A stretch of 64,000 bases of DNA, taken from assembly GCF_002310815.1 (NCBI RefSeq), contig NZ_CP011032.1, positions 1,342,001 through 1,406,000 on the forward strand. Direction: 5' to 3'. Below, piece by piece: positions 23,029 to 35,497 of the stretch. Source of the stretch: Pseudoalteromonas tunicata (lineage in GTDB: Bacteria > Pseudomonadota > Gammaproteobacteria > Enterobacterales > Alteromonadaceae). The position numbers were made by a program, and so were the translations under genes. The notes below the pieces were generated by a model that ran no database searches, was not told the origin of the DNA, and worked only from the letters and a program-made list of their open reading frames with translations. Each line of letters opens with the position of its first letter. Position 1 is the first letter of the stretch.

Positions 23029-24285
23029 ATGACTATAGTTGCACTTGGTATAAATCATAAAACAGCGCCTGTGGAATTACGCGAAAAAGTCGCGTTTTCA
23101 GCAGAGCAACTTACTGTTGCATTACAACAATTACAGCAAGCCAATTTAGTTATGGAGTCTGTCATTGTGTCTACCTGTAATCGAACCGAAATCTATTGTA
23201 GCCTTGAGGGCACAGATACCCAAACACTATTGTCTTGGCTGGCACAATTTCATCAATTGCCAGTTGAGCAGTTGCAAGATCATACATATTGTTATGTGAA
23301 TGATCGGGCAATTTCGCATTTGATGCGAGTATCGTGTGGGCTCGATTCATTAGTATTAGGTGAGCCGCAGATCCTTGGGCAAATTAAACAAGCCTATAAC
23401 GATGCCAAACACTATAAATCTGTTGGTGTCATGCTTGAGCGTTTATTCCAAAAAACGTTTGCTGTGGCAAAACATGTTCGCACTGAAACAGAGATTGGCG
23501 CCAGTGCCGTTTCTGTTGCGTATGCTGCGGTCAGTTTAGCTAAACACATTTATGGTAAATTAGATAAAACGAACGTCTTGCTGATTGGTGCAGGTGAAAC
23601 TATTGAGCTTGTCGCGCGCCACTTGCATCAAAATGGTTGCGCTCGGATGACGGTTGCGAACCGGACGGTAGCAAGGGCTGAGAATTTAGCGAAAGAATTT
23701 TCTGCTCATGTCGTTTCTTTAGCGGAAGTCCCTGAGCAACTAATTAAAGCCGATATCGTGATCAGTTCAACAGCCAGTACCTTGCCAATTATTGGTAAAG
23801 GTGTTGTTGAACAAGCACTTAAAGCACGTCGTTATAAACCAATGTTATTTATTGATATTGCTGTTCCACGCGATATCGAAAGTCAGGTAGGTGAATTAAA
23901 TGATGCCTATCTCTATACAGTTGATGACTTACAAGCAATTGTCAGTGAAAATATGGCCTCGCGAGAAAAGGCCGCCGATGAAGCTGAAGACATCATAGTG
24001 CAAAGAGTCGACGAATTTTTACTGTGGTTAAAATCGTTAGACTCGGTTGATGTGATTAAACTTTATCGTGAAGACAGCGAACAAATTAAGCAAGAGCTGT
24101 TAAATCGTGCACAACAGCAATTACTCGCTGGCAAATCGCCAGACAAAGTATTACTCGAATTTGCCAATAAGTTTAGCAATCGCATGATGCATGCACCGAC
24201 CAAGGCCATTAAAGAAGCGGCTGAGGCGGGAGAATTAGCTGAGCTGGCACAATTGAGAAAAATTTTAGGTATTGAACCCCAATAG
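23029..24285 (+). CDS. hemA: Glutamyl-tRNA reductase HemA
   Basis: Reduces glutamyl-tRNA to glutamate-1-semialdehyde, the first step of C5 tetrapyrrole synthesis. 418 residues, with catalytic Cys in VSTCNRTEIY (about residue 50), the NADPH site VLLIGAGETIELVA and a C-terminal dimerisation helix. It begins the hemA-prfA-prmC run. Confidence 0.97.
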   Translation: MTIVALGINHKTAPVELREKVAFSAEQLTVALQQLQQANLVMESVIVSTCNRTEIYCSLEGTDTQTLLSWLAQFHQLPVEQLQDHTYCYVNDRAISHLMRVSCGLDSLVLGEPQILGQIKQAYNDAKHYKSVGVMLERLFQKTFAVAKHVRTETEIGASAVSVAYAAVSLAKHIYGKLDKTNVLLIGAGETIELVARHLHQNGCARMTVANRTVARAENLAKEFSAHVVSLAEVPEQLIKADIVISSTASTLPIIGKGVVEQALKARRYKPMLFIDIAVPRDIESQVGELNDAYLYTVDDLQAIVSENMASREKAADEAEDIIVQRVDEFLLWLKSLDSVDVIKLYREDSEQIKQELLNRAQQQLLAGKSPDKVLLEFANKFSNRMMHAPTKAIKEAAEAGELAELAQLRKILGIEPQ

Positions 24286-24293
24286 GCATATAA

Positions 24294-25379
24294 ATGAAAG
24301 AATCTGTTTATCGCAAGTTAGAAACGCTGGTTGAGCGTTATGAAGAAGTAGAAGCATTGCTTAGTGAAGCCAGTGTTATTTCAGATCAAGATCGCTTTCG
24401 TGCCTTATCAAAAGAATACGCAGAGCTTGAAGATGTGAGTAAAGTTTTTAATGCGTATCGCCAAGCAGAGCAAGACTTGGTTGCTGCAGAAGAGATGTTC
24501 AAAGATGAAGACCCTGATATGCGTGATATGGCGCAAGATGAGTTCAAAGCAGCTAAAGCACAGCTTGAAACATTGACTGATGAGTTACAAGTCTTAATGT
24601 TGCCAAAAGATCCAAAAGATAATAACAATGTATATCTTGAAGTACGTGCTGGCACAGGTGGTGATGAAGCGGCTATTTTTGCCGGTGATTTGTTCCGCAT
24701 GTATGCTCGTTTTGCTGAAACACAAAAGTGGAAAGTTGAAATTGTTAGTGCCAACGAAGGCGAACATGGTGGTTACAAAGAAGTCATTGCTAACATCAGT
24801 GGTACCGGCGTTTATGGTAAATTAAAGTTTGAGTCAGGCGTACATCGTGTACAACGTGTGCCAGAAACTGAATCACAAGGTCGTGTTCACACTTCTGCAT
24901 GTACAGTTGCAGTCATGCCTGAAATTCCAGAAGCCGAAGCAATCGAAATTAATGCAGCCGATATTAAAGTGGATACCTTTCGTGCATCCGGTGCCGGTGG
25001 TCAGCACGTTAATAAAACCGATTCTGCTATTCGTATTACCCACATTCCAACAGGGGTGGTGGTTGAGTGTCAGGATGAGCGTTCGCAGCATAAAAACCGT
25101 GCTAAAGCAATGTCAGTGCTTGCCTCACGTTTACAACAAGCTGAAGATGAAAAGCGCCATGCAGAAGAAGCGACTCAACGTCGTAATTTAGTCGGGAGTG
25201 GCGACCGTTCTGAGCGAATTCGTACTTACAATTATCCGCAAGGTCGTATTACCGATCATCGTATTAACTTAACCTTATACAAATTAAACGAAATTGTATC
25301 GGGTGATTTATTACCGATTATTAATCCGCTAGTGCAAGAGCATCAAGCTGATTTACTTGCAGCGATGAGCGACGATTAA
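24294..25379 (+). CDS. prfA: Peptide chain release factor 1
   Basis: Reads UAA and UAG stop codons. 361 residues with the peptidyl-release motif GGQ in [13 protein letters not shown] and, at the stop-codon tripeptide, PET (consensus PxT; E. coli has PAT) in RVPETESQG. It follows hemA by 8 bases and precedes prmC, which methylates the GGQ glutamine. Confidence 0.98.
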   Translation: MKESVYRKLETLVERYEEVEALLSEASVISDQDRFRALSKEYAELEDVSKVFNAYRQAEQDLVAAEEMFKDEDPDMRDMAQDEFKAAKAQLETLTDELQVLMLPKDPKDNNNVYLEVRAGTGGDEAAIFAGDLFRMYARFAETQKWKVEIVSANEGEHGGYKEVIANISGTGVYGKLKFESGVHRVQRVPETESQGRVHTSACTVAVMPEIPEAEAIEINAADIKVDTFRASGAGGQHVNKTDSAIRITHIPTGVVVECQDERSQHKNRAKAMSVLASRLQQAEDEKRHAEEATQRRNLVGSGDRSERIRTYNYPQGRITDHRINLTLYKLNEIVSGDLLPIINPLVQEHQADLLAAMSDD

Positions 25380-25381
25380 TC

Positions 25382-26227
25382 GTGCCTAGTCAAACATTAG
25401 AACAGGCGTTAGCATCTGCTGCTAACGCCTTTTTTGCTTGTAGTGATACAGCAAAATTAGATGCTCAAGTTCTGTTGCTTGATGTGATAGGGCAATCGCG
25501 CAGTTATTTATTTACTTGGCCCGACAAGGCGCTTACGGCGCAACAACAAACGCAATTTGAACAAGCGGTTGCACGGCGGTTAGCCGGCGAGCCGATTGCC
25601 CATATTATCGGCTATCGCGAATTTTGGAGTTTAAAACTTAAAGTCTCGCCAGCGACGCTCATTCCACGCCCTGATACCGAAACGTTAGTTGAGCATGCGC
25701 TTAGTTTAGCGTTGCCTGAACACGCCAAAGTATTGGATTTAGGCACTGGAACGGGGGCAATTGCATTAGCTTTAGCAAGCGAACAATTCAATTGGCAAGT
25801 TACAGGGTGTGACCGAATTGAAGATGCAGTTGTATTAGCACAAACAAATCAAGCTGCACTTGAGATAAAAAACTGTCGTTTTGTGCAAAGTAACTGGTTT
25901 AGTGCATTTTCAACTGAGCAGTTTGATCTGATTGTTTCAAATCCACCGTATATTGAACAAGACGATCCACATTTGTCGCAAGGCGATGTGCGCTTTGAAC
26001 CTCTTTCAGCGTTAGTTGCTCCCGATAATGGCTTAGCAGACATTCGTACTATAGTTAATCAAGCGCGAACGTTTTTAACCTCAGGGGGTTATTTATTGTT
26101 AGAGCATGGTTATCAACAAGCCGAACAAGTAAGTGCAATTTTCTTACAAATGGCATATAAAGATATTAGAACTATTAAAGATTTAGCTGGTAATGATCGC
26201 GTAACTTTAGCTCGGTGGTATGGTTAA
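25382..26227 (+). CDS. prmC: Release-factor glutamine N5-methyltransferase PrmC
   Basis: Methylates the glutamine of the GGQ motif in release factors. 281 residues; SAM loop VLDLGTGTGAIALAL and catalytic NPPY in VSNPPYIEQ. It starts with GTG two bases after the prfA stop, so it is probably translated by coupling. Confidence 0.96.
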   Translation: MPSQTLEQALASAANAFFACSDTAKLDAQVLLLDVIGQSRSYLFTWPDKALTAQQQTQFEQAVARRLAGEPIAHIIGYREFWSLKLKVSPATLIPRPDTETLVEHALSLALPEHAKVLDLGTGTGAIALALASEQFNWQVTGCDRIEDAVVLAQTNQAALEIKNCRFVQSNWFSAFSTEQFDLIVSNPPYIEQDDPHLSQGDVRFEPLSALVAPDNGLADIRTIVNQARTFLTSGGYLLLEHGYQQAEQVSAIFLQMAYKDIRTIKDLAGNDRVTLARWYG

Positions 26228-26276
26228 ATGTGTTAAAGCTGTTTGCGTGACCCCAAATATGAACTAAGGAGCGACT

Positions 26277-27821
26277 ATGGCGAATGATTTTTTATTTTCA
26301 GATGAGCCCGAGCAACCCGCAGAAAAGGTCAACCAAGGTTACTGGAAAGTAATTATTGTGGATGATGAACCCGAAGTTCATGCGGTCACCAAACTCGCCT
26401 TAAGTGACTTTGAGTTCCAAGATAAAAAACTAAAATTCATTAGCGCTTATTCTGGTAAAGAAGCACAAGAAATCATTGTTCAGCATCCTGATGCCGCGAT
26501 TGTTTTACTTGATGTCGTTATGGAAACCGATGATGCAGGGCTAAAAGTAGCTCAATTCATTCGAGAAGTTGCTCATAATCATCATGCCCGCATTATTCTT
26601 CGTACCGGTCAACCAGGCCAAGCCCCAGAAAGGCAAGTAATTGTTAATTATGATATTAACGATTACAAATCTAAAACTGAACTCACAGCGCAAAAACTCT
26701 TTACTGTTGTTATGTCAAGCCTGCGGTCGTATCGCGATATTTTATCCATAGAAAAATCTCGCTTAGGGCTTGAGCGCATTATTATTGCATCGCGTGATTT
26801 ATTCTCAGCCCATTCAATGGATAACTTTATTCATGGCGTAATGCAGCAACTGACTTCCATATTAGGCACGGTTGATGAAGCTTTATATGCAACATCGTTA
26901 GTGGCCAGTAATCCAGATGATGTTGAATCGAATCTAATTGTATTTGCCGGCCAAGGGGATTTTGAGAAAAGTGAAGGCAAACCGATTGATGAAGTACTCA
27001 GTATTGAGCAACTACAAGCGTGTAATTTAGCACTTAGTCAGCGTTCTATTGTGTATAAAGATAACTACCTTTTTGCTTATTGTTCAAGTCGTTGTAACCA
27101 TAACTCAATGCTTTATGTATCGGGGATCCCAAAACAACTTAACGCAACGCATAAGCATCTAATAGAAATTTTTGCGCAAAATGTGCAAGTTGCGTTCGAA
27201 AACGTGCAGCTGCAATCTGAAATTGAAGATACTCAACGAGAAATTGTCTACCGTTTAAGTGAAGCGGTTGAACAGCGCTCTGAAGAAACCGGCAATCATG
27301 TTAAGCGTGTTTCACTTATTAGTTATGAACTCGCATGTGATTATGGTTTAAGTGAAGCAGATGCCGAAATTTTAAAACATGCAGCGCCATTGCATGATAT
27401 TGGTAAAATTGGTATCGCAGATACTATTTTGCATAAACCCGATACTCTTGATGAAAACGAATGGAAAATCATGCAAACGCATGCCACAAAAGGACATGAA
27501 ATATTAAAAAATTCGCGTCGCTCAATTATTCAAGCAGGTGCGATTTTAGCACAAGATCATCATGAAAAATGGGATGGTTCAGGGTACCCTGAAGGCAAAA
27601 GTGGTGAGCAAATTCATGTTTATGGCCGTATTGTTGCGCTCGCTGATGTATATGATGCATTGCGTCATAAACGTTGTTACAAAGCCGCTTGGCCGATTGA
27701 AAAAGTGCTTGATGAACTCACGCTGCAAAAAGGTCGGCATTTTGAGCCTAAGCTAGTTGATATCTTCATTGAAAATATTGCGAAATACGAGCACATTTTA
27801 AAAATTTACCCAGATAAGTAA
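26277..27821 (+). CDS. Response regulator with DUF3369 and HD-GYP domains
   Basis: Predicted c-di-GMP phosphodiesterase regulated by phosphorylation. An N-terminal receiver domain (about residues 20-150, with DDEPE and LLDVVMETD) is followed by a DUF3369 region (about 165-315) and an HD-GYP domain (about 325-500) with HDIGKIGI and HHEKWDGSGYP. All metal and GYP residues that I can judge are present. No kinase gene is adjacent. A good ribosome site (AAGGAGCG) precedes the ATG. Confidence 0.9.
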   Translation: MANDFLFSDEPEQPAEKVNQGYWKVIIVDDEPEVHAVTKLALSDFEFQDKKLKFISAYSGKEAQEIIVQHPDAAIVLLDVVMETDDAGLKVAQFIREVAHNHHARIILRTGQPGQAPERQVIVNYDINDYKSKTELTAQKLFTVVMSSLRSYRDILSIEKSRLGLERIIIASRDLFSAHSMDNFIHGVMQQLTSILGTVDEALYATSLVASNPDDVESNLIVFAGQGDFEKSEGKPIDEVLSIEQLQACNLALSQRSIVYKDNYLFAYCSSRCNHNSMLYVSGIPKQLNATHKHLIEIFAQNVQVAFENVQLQSEIEDTQREIVYRLSEAVEQRSEETGNHVKRVSLISYELACDYGLSEADAEILKHAAPLHDIGKIGIADTILHKPDTLDENEWKIMQTHATKGHEILKNSRRSIIQAGAILAQDHHEKWDGSGYPEGKSGEQIHVYGRIVALADVYDALRHKRCYKAAWPIEKVLDELTLQKGRHFEPKLVDIFIENIAKYEHILKIYPDK

Positions 27822-28189
27822 CTTATTTATTATTCGTTTTGTATTTAACCGGCTTAGGCCGGTTTTTTTATATTTTGAATTCAAACTCTTGCACCATAAA
27901 AAATAAGTTCAAATCAAAGAGCCGAAGCTGTCAACGCATCATTTTAAGCTAAAGTGGCCAGAGGCAGATTTATTATCCTGTATTTAGGTGAGTGATGCAG
28001 AGGGTTAAAGCTTGCTACACTCGCACAATTTTATTGCTTGGTTATTCACCATTTTGCCACTTAGCCAGCACAAACTAATCAATCGAACGGGTATATGCGG
28101 TCATTCATGGCTTTTGTGGGTGAAAGTTTAGGGCAGAAAAGGTAAACTGTGCGCCATTTTGTAATTAATTTAGAGTAGTACAGGTATTG
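27822..28189. other. Intergenic region after the HD-GYP regulator
   Basis: About 368 bases holding the terminator at 27847-27870 and then no gene I can support. It should contain the promoter of sirB1, which I could not assign with confidence. Confidence 0.35.
27847..27870 (+). terminator. Rho-independent terminator after the HD-GYP regulator
   Basis: Stem AACCGGC/GCCGGTT with loop TTAG is followed by a T-run, about 26 bases after the stop codon. Confidence 0.88.
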
Positions 28190-28984
28190 ATGTCAGATAT
28201 CTGGTTTGATGATCAAGAGGTTGAGCATCTAACCCCAATTTACAGTTGCTTAAAAGCCCAAAAAGAATGGCAAGCTGATTTTGATATTCGGCCAAGCCTT
28301 GATGTGCTTGATACTTTGGTTGCTCAGGCCAAATTAGAGGCTGATAAGTTTGCCACGTTTGATGAGTCTCTCAATGCCATTATAGATTTATTTTATGGTG
28401 ACTGGGCCTTTAGCGGCACCAATCAATCGATTGCTGAAAGTAAACTCAATACAATTTCTTATGCCCTTGCTTATCGCACTGGCAGCAGCTTTGCGATGGC
28501 GATGATTTTAGATTATGTGCTCAATGAAAATGAAATATGCTCTGAAATCGTCGTCGAATATGGTGAACTTACAGTGCATGTGCGTTGCAGTGAAATGGAA
28601 GGGTATTTTATTGATCCGGTTTCTGGCCACCAAAGTTGGTATATCAAAACAGAAAATGGCTCAGAAGAAGATAACAGCGACCACTATCAGTTAATACCTG
28701 CCGAAGATTTAATTAAGCTGTTTATCGGCCATCAAAAATGGGCATTTATCAGCGAGAAGCGTTATATCGATGCGCTCAGATGTGTTGAGATGTTAATGGA
28801 GATGATTGGCGACGACCCGTATGAACGCCGCGACAGAGGTTATTTACTCAAGCAACTCGATTGTCATAACATTGCGCGCCATGATTTTGAGTTTTTTATT
28901 AATGAATGCCCGGATGATCCCGCAATTGAGCTTATCCAATATCAGTTAGATGAAATGGACTATCAACATCATACGTTCCATTAA
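28190..28984 (+). CDS. sirB1: SirB1-family protein
   Basis: 264-residue protein with an N-terminal transglutaminase-like fold and a TPR-like C-terminal part (residues about 185-250). It occupies the conserved place between prmC and kdsA; E. coli has sirB2-sirB1 there. No sirB2 is present here; an HD-GYP regulator stands between prmC and this gene. I start it at ATG 28190 after CAGG; a TTG three bases upstream is also in frame. Biochemical role is unknown. Confidence 0.83.
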   Translation: MSDIWFDDQEVEHLTPIYSCLKAQKEWQADFDIRPSLDVLDTLVAQAKLEADKFATFDESLNAIIDLFYGDWAFSGTNQSIAESKLNTISYALAYRTGSSFAMAMILDYVLNENEICSEIVVEYGELTVHVRCSEMEGYFIDPVSGHQSWYIKTENGSEEDNSDHYQLIPAEDLIKLFIGHQKWAFISEKRYIDALRCVEMLMEMIGDDPYERRDRGYLLKQLDCHNIARHDFEFFINECPDDPAIELIQYQLDEMDYQHHTFH

Positions 28985-29000
28985 ATTATAAGGAGAATAA

Positions 29001-31113
<2,113 letters not shown>

Positions 31114-31136
31114 TACATTTGACAGAGTATAAAAAC

Positions 31137-31163
31137 TAAAAGGAGGCTTTAGCCTCCTTTTTG
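31137..31163 (+). terminator. Rho-independent terminator of kdsA
   Basis: Perfect stem AGGAGGC/GCCTCCT with a four-base loop, followed by TTTTT. Flanking A's suggest it may also end the minus-strand small gene at 31188. Confidence 0.9.
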
Positions 31164-31187
31164 CTGTGTTTTATTTGCTTTACTTTA

Positions 31188-31436
31188 CTATTCGCTTTGT
31201 ACTGGCTCATCGAGCTTGCTGCGGGTTGTGGTTGGCAACACACGGGCAATCAAGATAGGCTGTGTTGGCAAGCTGATAACAGCATGCTCTTTTTGTAACT
31301 CTGTCAGTTGTACGGTAATGGTTGCTTTAATCTCTTGCTCGACTAATTTTTTCAGTTCGAAGTGCTGCTCATTGGCAACACCATTGGTACTAAAAATACT
31401 GCTTGCTAAAGTGAATGACAGTGCTAGCTTGTTCAT
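31188..31436 (-). CDS. Small secreted hypothetical protein
   Basis: 82 residues with a plausible Sec signal peptide (MNKLALSFTLASSIF...GVA, cleavage before NEQ). The mature part is short and helical with charged residues. I recognise no family. An AGGA ribosome site lies 7 bases before the ATG, and the gene shares the kdsA terminator region on the opposite strand, which favours a real gene. Confidence 0.65.
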   Translation of the reverse strand: MNKLALSFTLASSIFSTNGVANEQHFELKKLVEQEIKATITVQLTELQKEHAVISLPTQPILIARVLPTTTRSKLDEPVQSE

Positions 31437-31648
31437 ATCGTCCTCGATATTGGATAAAAATATTTATGCAGGTTGGGGGCATAAATATCTTAAAGATTTA
31501 AGTCAATTTAAATTCTATGGCAGCTAAGCGCTTGGTTGGAGCTGCTTCTTGCGCTGCGAGTAAATAATAAGCAAAAAAATTGTCTTTTAAAAACGATCAT
31601 TTATAATGCGTTCAGATAAAAAAAACTAATGAATAAATCAGGTGGAAT

Positions 31649-32560
31649 ATGTCCAGACGTTTACCGCCGCTTAATGCACTAAAGGCATTTGAAGCCGCCG
31701 CTCGTAATCTTAGCTTTACTAAAGCCGCCGAAGAACTATTTGTAACCCAAGCTGCGGTTAGTCACCAAATTAAAACCCTTGAAGATCATTTAGGATTAAA
31801 ACTGTTTTTACGTAAAAATCGCTCCTTGCTCCTGACTGAAGAAGGCCAAGCTTATTTTCTTGATATCAAAGAAATCTTTGGGCAATTGGTCGATGCAACT
31901 GAACGTTTGTTAGCTCGGGGCGCTAAAGGCTCCATTACCGTCAGTTTAACGCCAAGTTTTGCTATTCAGTGGCTAATCCCTCGGCTTAATTTATTTAATG
32001 AAGCCCACCCTGAAATTGATATTCGTATAAAAGCGCAAGAATTAGAAGAAAACTCACTCACCGATGATGTTGATGTCGCCATTTATTATGGCCGTGGCCA
32101 TTGGAATGGCGTGCAAACCCACAAGTTACATACAGAATACTTGGTGCCGCTTTGTAGCCCTATGTTACTGAACGGCCCAAAACCGCTGATGCATATTAAT
32201 GATTTAGAAAATCACACCTTGTTGCACGATATGACGCGTAAAAATTGGAAAACCTGGATGAAAACCGCCGGAGTGCGCAATATCAAGGTCAATACCGGAC
32301 CTATTTTTAGCCATTCATCGATGGTGCTGCAAGCGGCGATTCATGGTCAGGGTGTGGCACTTGGCAATAGCGTATTGGCAAGGCCAGAGCTGGATGCGGG
32401 TCGCTTGGTTATTCCTTTTAGTCATATTTTAGAAAGTAAAAATGCCTACTATTTAGTGTGCCGCGAATCACAAACTGAGCTGGGTAAAATTGTCTCATTT
32501 AAAGAGTGGATGCTCAGCATGGTAGAAGTAGAGCAAATTGAAGCAGGATTTACCGAATAA
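31649..32560 (+). CDS. gcvA: GcvA-like LysR-family regulator
   Basis: 303 residues. The N-terminal winged helix (LNALKAFEAAARNLSFTKAA) and effector domain match GcvA, which controls glycine cleavage in E. coli. The linked DUF423 gene (ygdD) and rlmM copy the E. coli gcvA-ygdD-rlmM cluster. I see no gcv operon nearby, so the regulon here is inferred. Confidence 0.85.
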   Translation: MSRRLPPLNALKAFEAAARNLSFTKAAEELFVTQAAVSHQIKTLEDHLGLKLFLRKNRSLLLTEEGQAYFLDIKEIFGQLVDATERLLARGAKGSITVSLTPSFAIQWLIPRLNLFNEAHPEIDIRIKAQELEENSLTDDVDVAIYYGRGHWNGVQTHKLHTEYLVPLCSPMLLNGPKPLMHINDLENHTLLHDMTRKNWKTWMKTAGVRNIKVNTGPIFSHSSMVLQAAIHGQGVALGNSVLARPELDAGRLVIPFSHILESKNAYYLVCRESQTELGKIVSFKEWMLSMVEVEQIEAGFTE

Positions 32561-33183
32561 TGGCGATTGAGTGGTTTAAAAGCGACGCCCCGGTAGCCCA
32601 ATTATTGTTTGCCCATGGGGCTGGGGCGGGCAAAGACTCTGAATTTATGCAGCAAATGGCACAACTGCTGATGGTGCAAGGCATAAATGTTGGTTTATTC
32701 AATTTTGAATACATGGATAAAGCTCTTTTACTCGGGCGCAACCAACCGCCACAACGCGCCGATAAATTAATTGCTTACTTCAAGCAAATTTATGCAAAGC
32801 TTGATAACAATTTACCGATTTTTATTGGCGGTAAATCGATGGGCGGGCGTATGGCGTCGTTATTAGCGTGCGAGCAAACGGTCAAAGGCGTGATTGCGTT
32901 TGGATATCCATTTCATCCACCTAAGAAAAAAGATACACTGCGCACCGCTCATTTTAGTGAGTTATTAGCGCCGCTTTTTATCGTGCAGGGTGAGCGCGAT
33001 ATTTTTGGCGAACGCGCATTTGTCAGCGAGTTGCCATTGCTTGGGCCGGTCACCATTGCCTGGATAGATGATGGCGATCATTCATTGGTGCCACGAAAAC
33101 GCTCTGGTTTTACTCAAGCGCAAAATTGGCAGCACAGTGCCAAGCTTGCGGCAGATTTTATGAAAAAGGTGACCCATGATTAA
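32560..33183 (+). CDS. Alpha/beta hydrolase of the KANL3/Tex30-like family
   Basis: 207 residues with the nucleophile elbow GGKSMGGRMAS (Ser about 97), an oxyanion region LLFAHGAGAGKDS near the N-terminus and a C-terminal DDGDHSL with the catalytic histidine. Substrate unknown. It overlaps the gcvA stop by one base and the next gene by 8, so the four genes are likely one transcript. Confidence 0.85.
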   Translation: MAIEWFKSDAPVAQLLFAHGAGAGKDSEFMQQMAQLLMVQGINVGLFNFEYMDKALLLGRNQPPQRADKLIAYFKQIYAKLDNNLPIFIGGKSMGGRMASLLACEQTVKGVIAFGYPFHPPKKKDTLRTAHFSELLAPLFIVQGERDIFGERAFVSELPLLGPVTIAWIDDGDHSLVPRKRSGFTQAQNWQHSAKLAADFMKKVTHD

Positions 33184-33544
33184 GTGGATGCTGGTTTTAG
33201 GCGCTGCATTTGCAGGCTTTGCTGTAATATTAGGGGCTTTTGCTGCCCATGGCTTAAAAGCCACCTTGTCGAGTGCTTCGTTGCAAGTATTTCAAACTGG
33301 GGTGCAATATCAAATGTATCACGGTTTAGCGCTTATTTTATTTGCGCTGGTGGCAAAACAAGGCGTTGCCTTAGTGGGCCCTGCAGCGTTGCTTGTGGCG
33401 GGCATAGTGCTTTTTAGTGGTAGTTTATATTTACTCAGTACTCTAGGGTGGAAATGGCTTGGGCCAATTACCCCGTTAGGTGGTGTGTGTTTTATTGGTG
33501 CATGGGTGTGGTTTGTTGTGCAAGTTAGTCGCACAGAATTTTAA
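33176..33544 (+). CDS. ygdD: DUF423 family membrane protein (YgdD)
   Basis: 122 residues with about four transmembrane segments and the family's N-terminal AFAVILGAFAAHGLK motif. Function unknown. Same position as ygdD between gcvA and rlmM in E. coli. Confidence 0.9.
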   Translation: MIKWMLVLGAAFAGFAVILGAFAAHGLKATLSSASLQVFQTGVQYQMYHGLALILFALVAKQGVALVGPAALLVAGIVLFSGSLYLLSTLGWKWLGPITPLGGVCFIGAWVWFVVQVSRTEF

Positions 33545-33558
33545 AAGGTTAAAAATTA

Positions 33559-34644
33559 ATGTCTTGTATTGTTATTTATTGTCGCCCAGGATTTGAAAGT
33601 GATGCGGCCGCCGAAATCACCCATCATGCTACTGAGTTAAATGTTGCAGGTTATGTAAAAACCAAACCAAATACTGGTTTTGTTGTGTTTCAATGTTTTA
33701 ATGCCGACGACAGCGCCACCTTAATTAAGCAAGTCGACTTTGCTCAGCTGGTATTTGCTCGGCAGTGGTTTTGTGGTGTGCTGGTGGAAGAGTTACCGCA
33801 AACCGACCGCGTCAGTGCAATAGCAAATGCTTTGATTGATATGCCGACAGGCTCAGATCTGCGGGTTGAAACCCCAGATACTAACGAAGGCAAAGAGTTA
33901 CTTAAATTTTGTAAAAAAATTACCGTGCCACTGCGTAATAAATTGGTCGCGCAGCGTAGTTTAGTAAAAGATGGCCCAAGTAAGCTGCCAAGTTTACACA
34001 TTTTGTTTTTAGATAACGCCACTGCCTATGTTGGTTATTCATGGAATAACAATAACTCTGACTTTTTTATGGGCATTCCACGTTTACGTTTTCCAAGTGC
34101 TGCGCCAAGTCGCTCAACGTTAAAACTAGATGAGGCTTTTATTGTTTTTGTGCCAGAAGCCGAAAAAGAAAAGCGCCTAAGCCCTGGGATGCGTGCGGTT
34201 GATTTAGGTGCCTGCCCTGGTGGATGGACTTATCAACTTGTCCGCCGTGGTATGTTTGTGCAAGCCATCGATAATGGCCCTATGGCCCAATCATTGATGG
34301 ATACCGGCCAAGTTAAACACTACACGGTAGATGGCTTCAAATTTCGCCCTGAAAAACGCAATATCGATTGGTTAGTGTGCGATATGGTTGAAAAACCAGA
34401 CAAAGTAACGCAACTGATGATTGATTGGGCCGTAAATGATTTTGTCAAAGAGCTGATTTTTAACCTTAAATTGCCAATGAAAAAGCGCTTTGACAGTGTG
34501 TATGAAAATTTAGCCTTAATTCACAGCGAAATGAATAAATACGGCATTGAATATGCGCTGCAAGCCAAGCACTTATATCATGACCGCGAAGAAGTGACGG
34601 TGCATTTACGCGTGATAAAAGTACCACAAAAGCTTTATAGCTAA
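33559..34644 (+). CDS. rlmM: 23S rRNA C2498 2'-O-methyltransferase RlmM
   Basis: 361 residues with an N-terminal THUMP-like region and a Rossmann methyltransferase domain with SAM loop AVDLGACPGGWTYQL. K-D-K-E-type catalytic residues are recognisable (DMVEKP, VYENLALI). It is last in the gcvA cluster. Confidence 0.95.
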   Translation: MSCIVIYCRPGFESDAAAEITHHATELNVAGYVKTKPNTGFVVFQCFNADDSATLIKQVDFAQLVFARQWFCGVLVEELPQTDRVSAIANALIDMPTGSDLRVETPDTNEGKELLKFCKKITVPLRNKLVAQRSLVKDGPSKLPSLHILFLDNATAYVGYSWNNNNSDFFMGIPRLRFPSAAPSRSTLKLDEAFIVFVPEAEKEKRLSPGMRAVDLGACPGGWTYQLVRRGMFVQAIDNGPMAQSLMDTGQVKHYTVDGFKFRPEKRNIDWLVCDMVEKPDKVTQLMIDWAVNDFVKELIFNLKLPMKKRFDSVYENLALIHSEMNKYGIEYALQAKHLYHDREEVTVHLRVIKVPQKLYS

Positions 34645-34683
34645 GAGCTTGTTACTCAGTAACGAACTGAGCCATAACGCATA

Positions 34684-34707
34684 AAAGCCGAGGAAACTCG
34701 GCTTTTT
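34684..34707 (+). terminator. Rho-independent terminator of rlmM
   Basis: Stem AGCCGAG/CTCGGCT with loop GAAA is followed by TTTTTG, about 40 bases after the stop codon. Confidence 0.9.
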
Positions 34708-34723
34708 GTTGATACTCTGTTTA

Positions 34724-34786
34724 AGCGCAAGCTTGCTTACGAAGGCGAGCAAAGCTTGGCCGCTTTTGTGGGTCTGCTTTAGCCAG
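34724..34786 (+). repeat. Structured repeat, partial copy a
   Basis: Diverged start of the repeat (GCAAGCTTGCTTACGAAGG...), with GCAAGC/GCTTGC hairpin core. It matches the beginning of the copies at 35033 and 35498 and then stops. Confidence 0.55.
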
Positions 34787-35032
34787 GCGCTTGTTGCATT
34801 GTGATTTTTCACCACAGAGTACACCGAAGCTTCGCTCACCGAGAAAAACTAAGTGAGTAAAGCCAACTAATTAATAGCTTTTTTTTCTCTGTGTTTCTCT
34901 TAACCTCAGTGGTTAACCTTCTTTTTCACCACCGAAAACTCAGTTGTTAAAATTGTTTCACCACCGCCGAGTATTAATAGCCCCGAGGCGCTGCGCTACA
35001 CCGATATTTTGATGTTTTTTTGAGATTTTACC

Positions 35033-35497
35033 GTAGGTGCAAGCCTGCTTGCGAAGGCGAGCGCAGTTGGGCCGCTGTTGTAGGTCGGGCTTTAGCTCGA
35101 CAGTTACTTAAAAGCTGTTTTCACATCAATAACTGTGTTTAGTTTTAAAAACCGCTTTTTAAATTAGCATTGTTGTCGCACTGGCGACAGCAGCCAAGGG
35201 AGGTTATCGCCGATCTCCCCTTGGAACCCCTCGGCACCCCAGATTTTCAAAAAATAGGCAAACTGATCTTCAAAAATACATTTGATGTGAATATAACCGC
35301 CATGAAGCGGCTCGCTACTCCATCCCTGTACGCTACCCAGTTCGGCCATCCAAGGCCTCTCGTTCAAAGCAATGCTTTTCACCTCTGCCTTAGCATGGCT
35401 TGCTCGACTTCCTGTCGCGCATTATTCATCAAATCTATTTTTTCAGGTTTGATTTAGGGGGGAATTTGTTGGCATCGGCGTGAGCTTTGATATTTTT
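35033..35497 (+). repeat. Structured direct repeat, copy b (465 bp)
   Basis: Begins GTAGGTGCAAGCCTGCTTGC. It contains several hairpins: GCAAGC/GCTTGC, GTCG...CGAC around TTTAG, TGTCGC/GCGACA, and CCAAGGGAG/CTCCCCTTGG. Most of it recurs in copy c at 35498. Copy b has about 65 extra bases around 35310-35390. Confidence 0.8.
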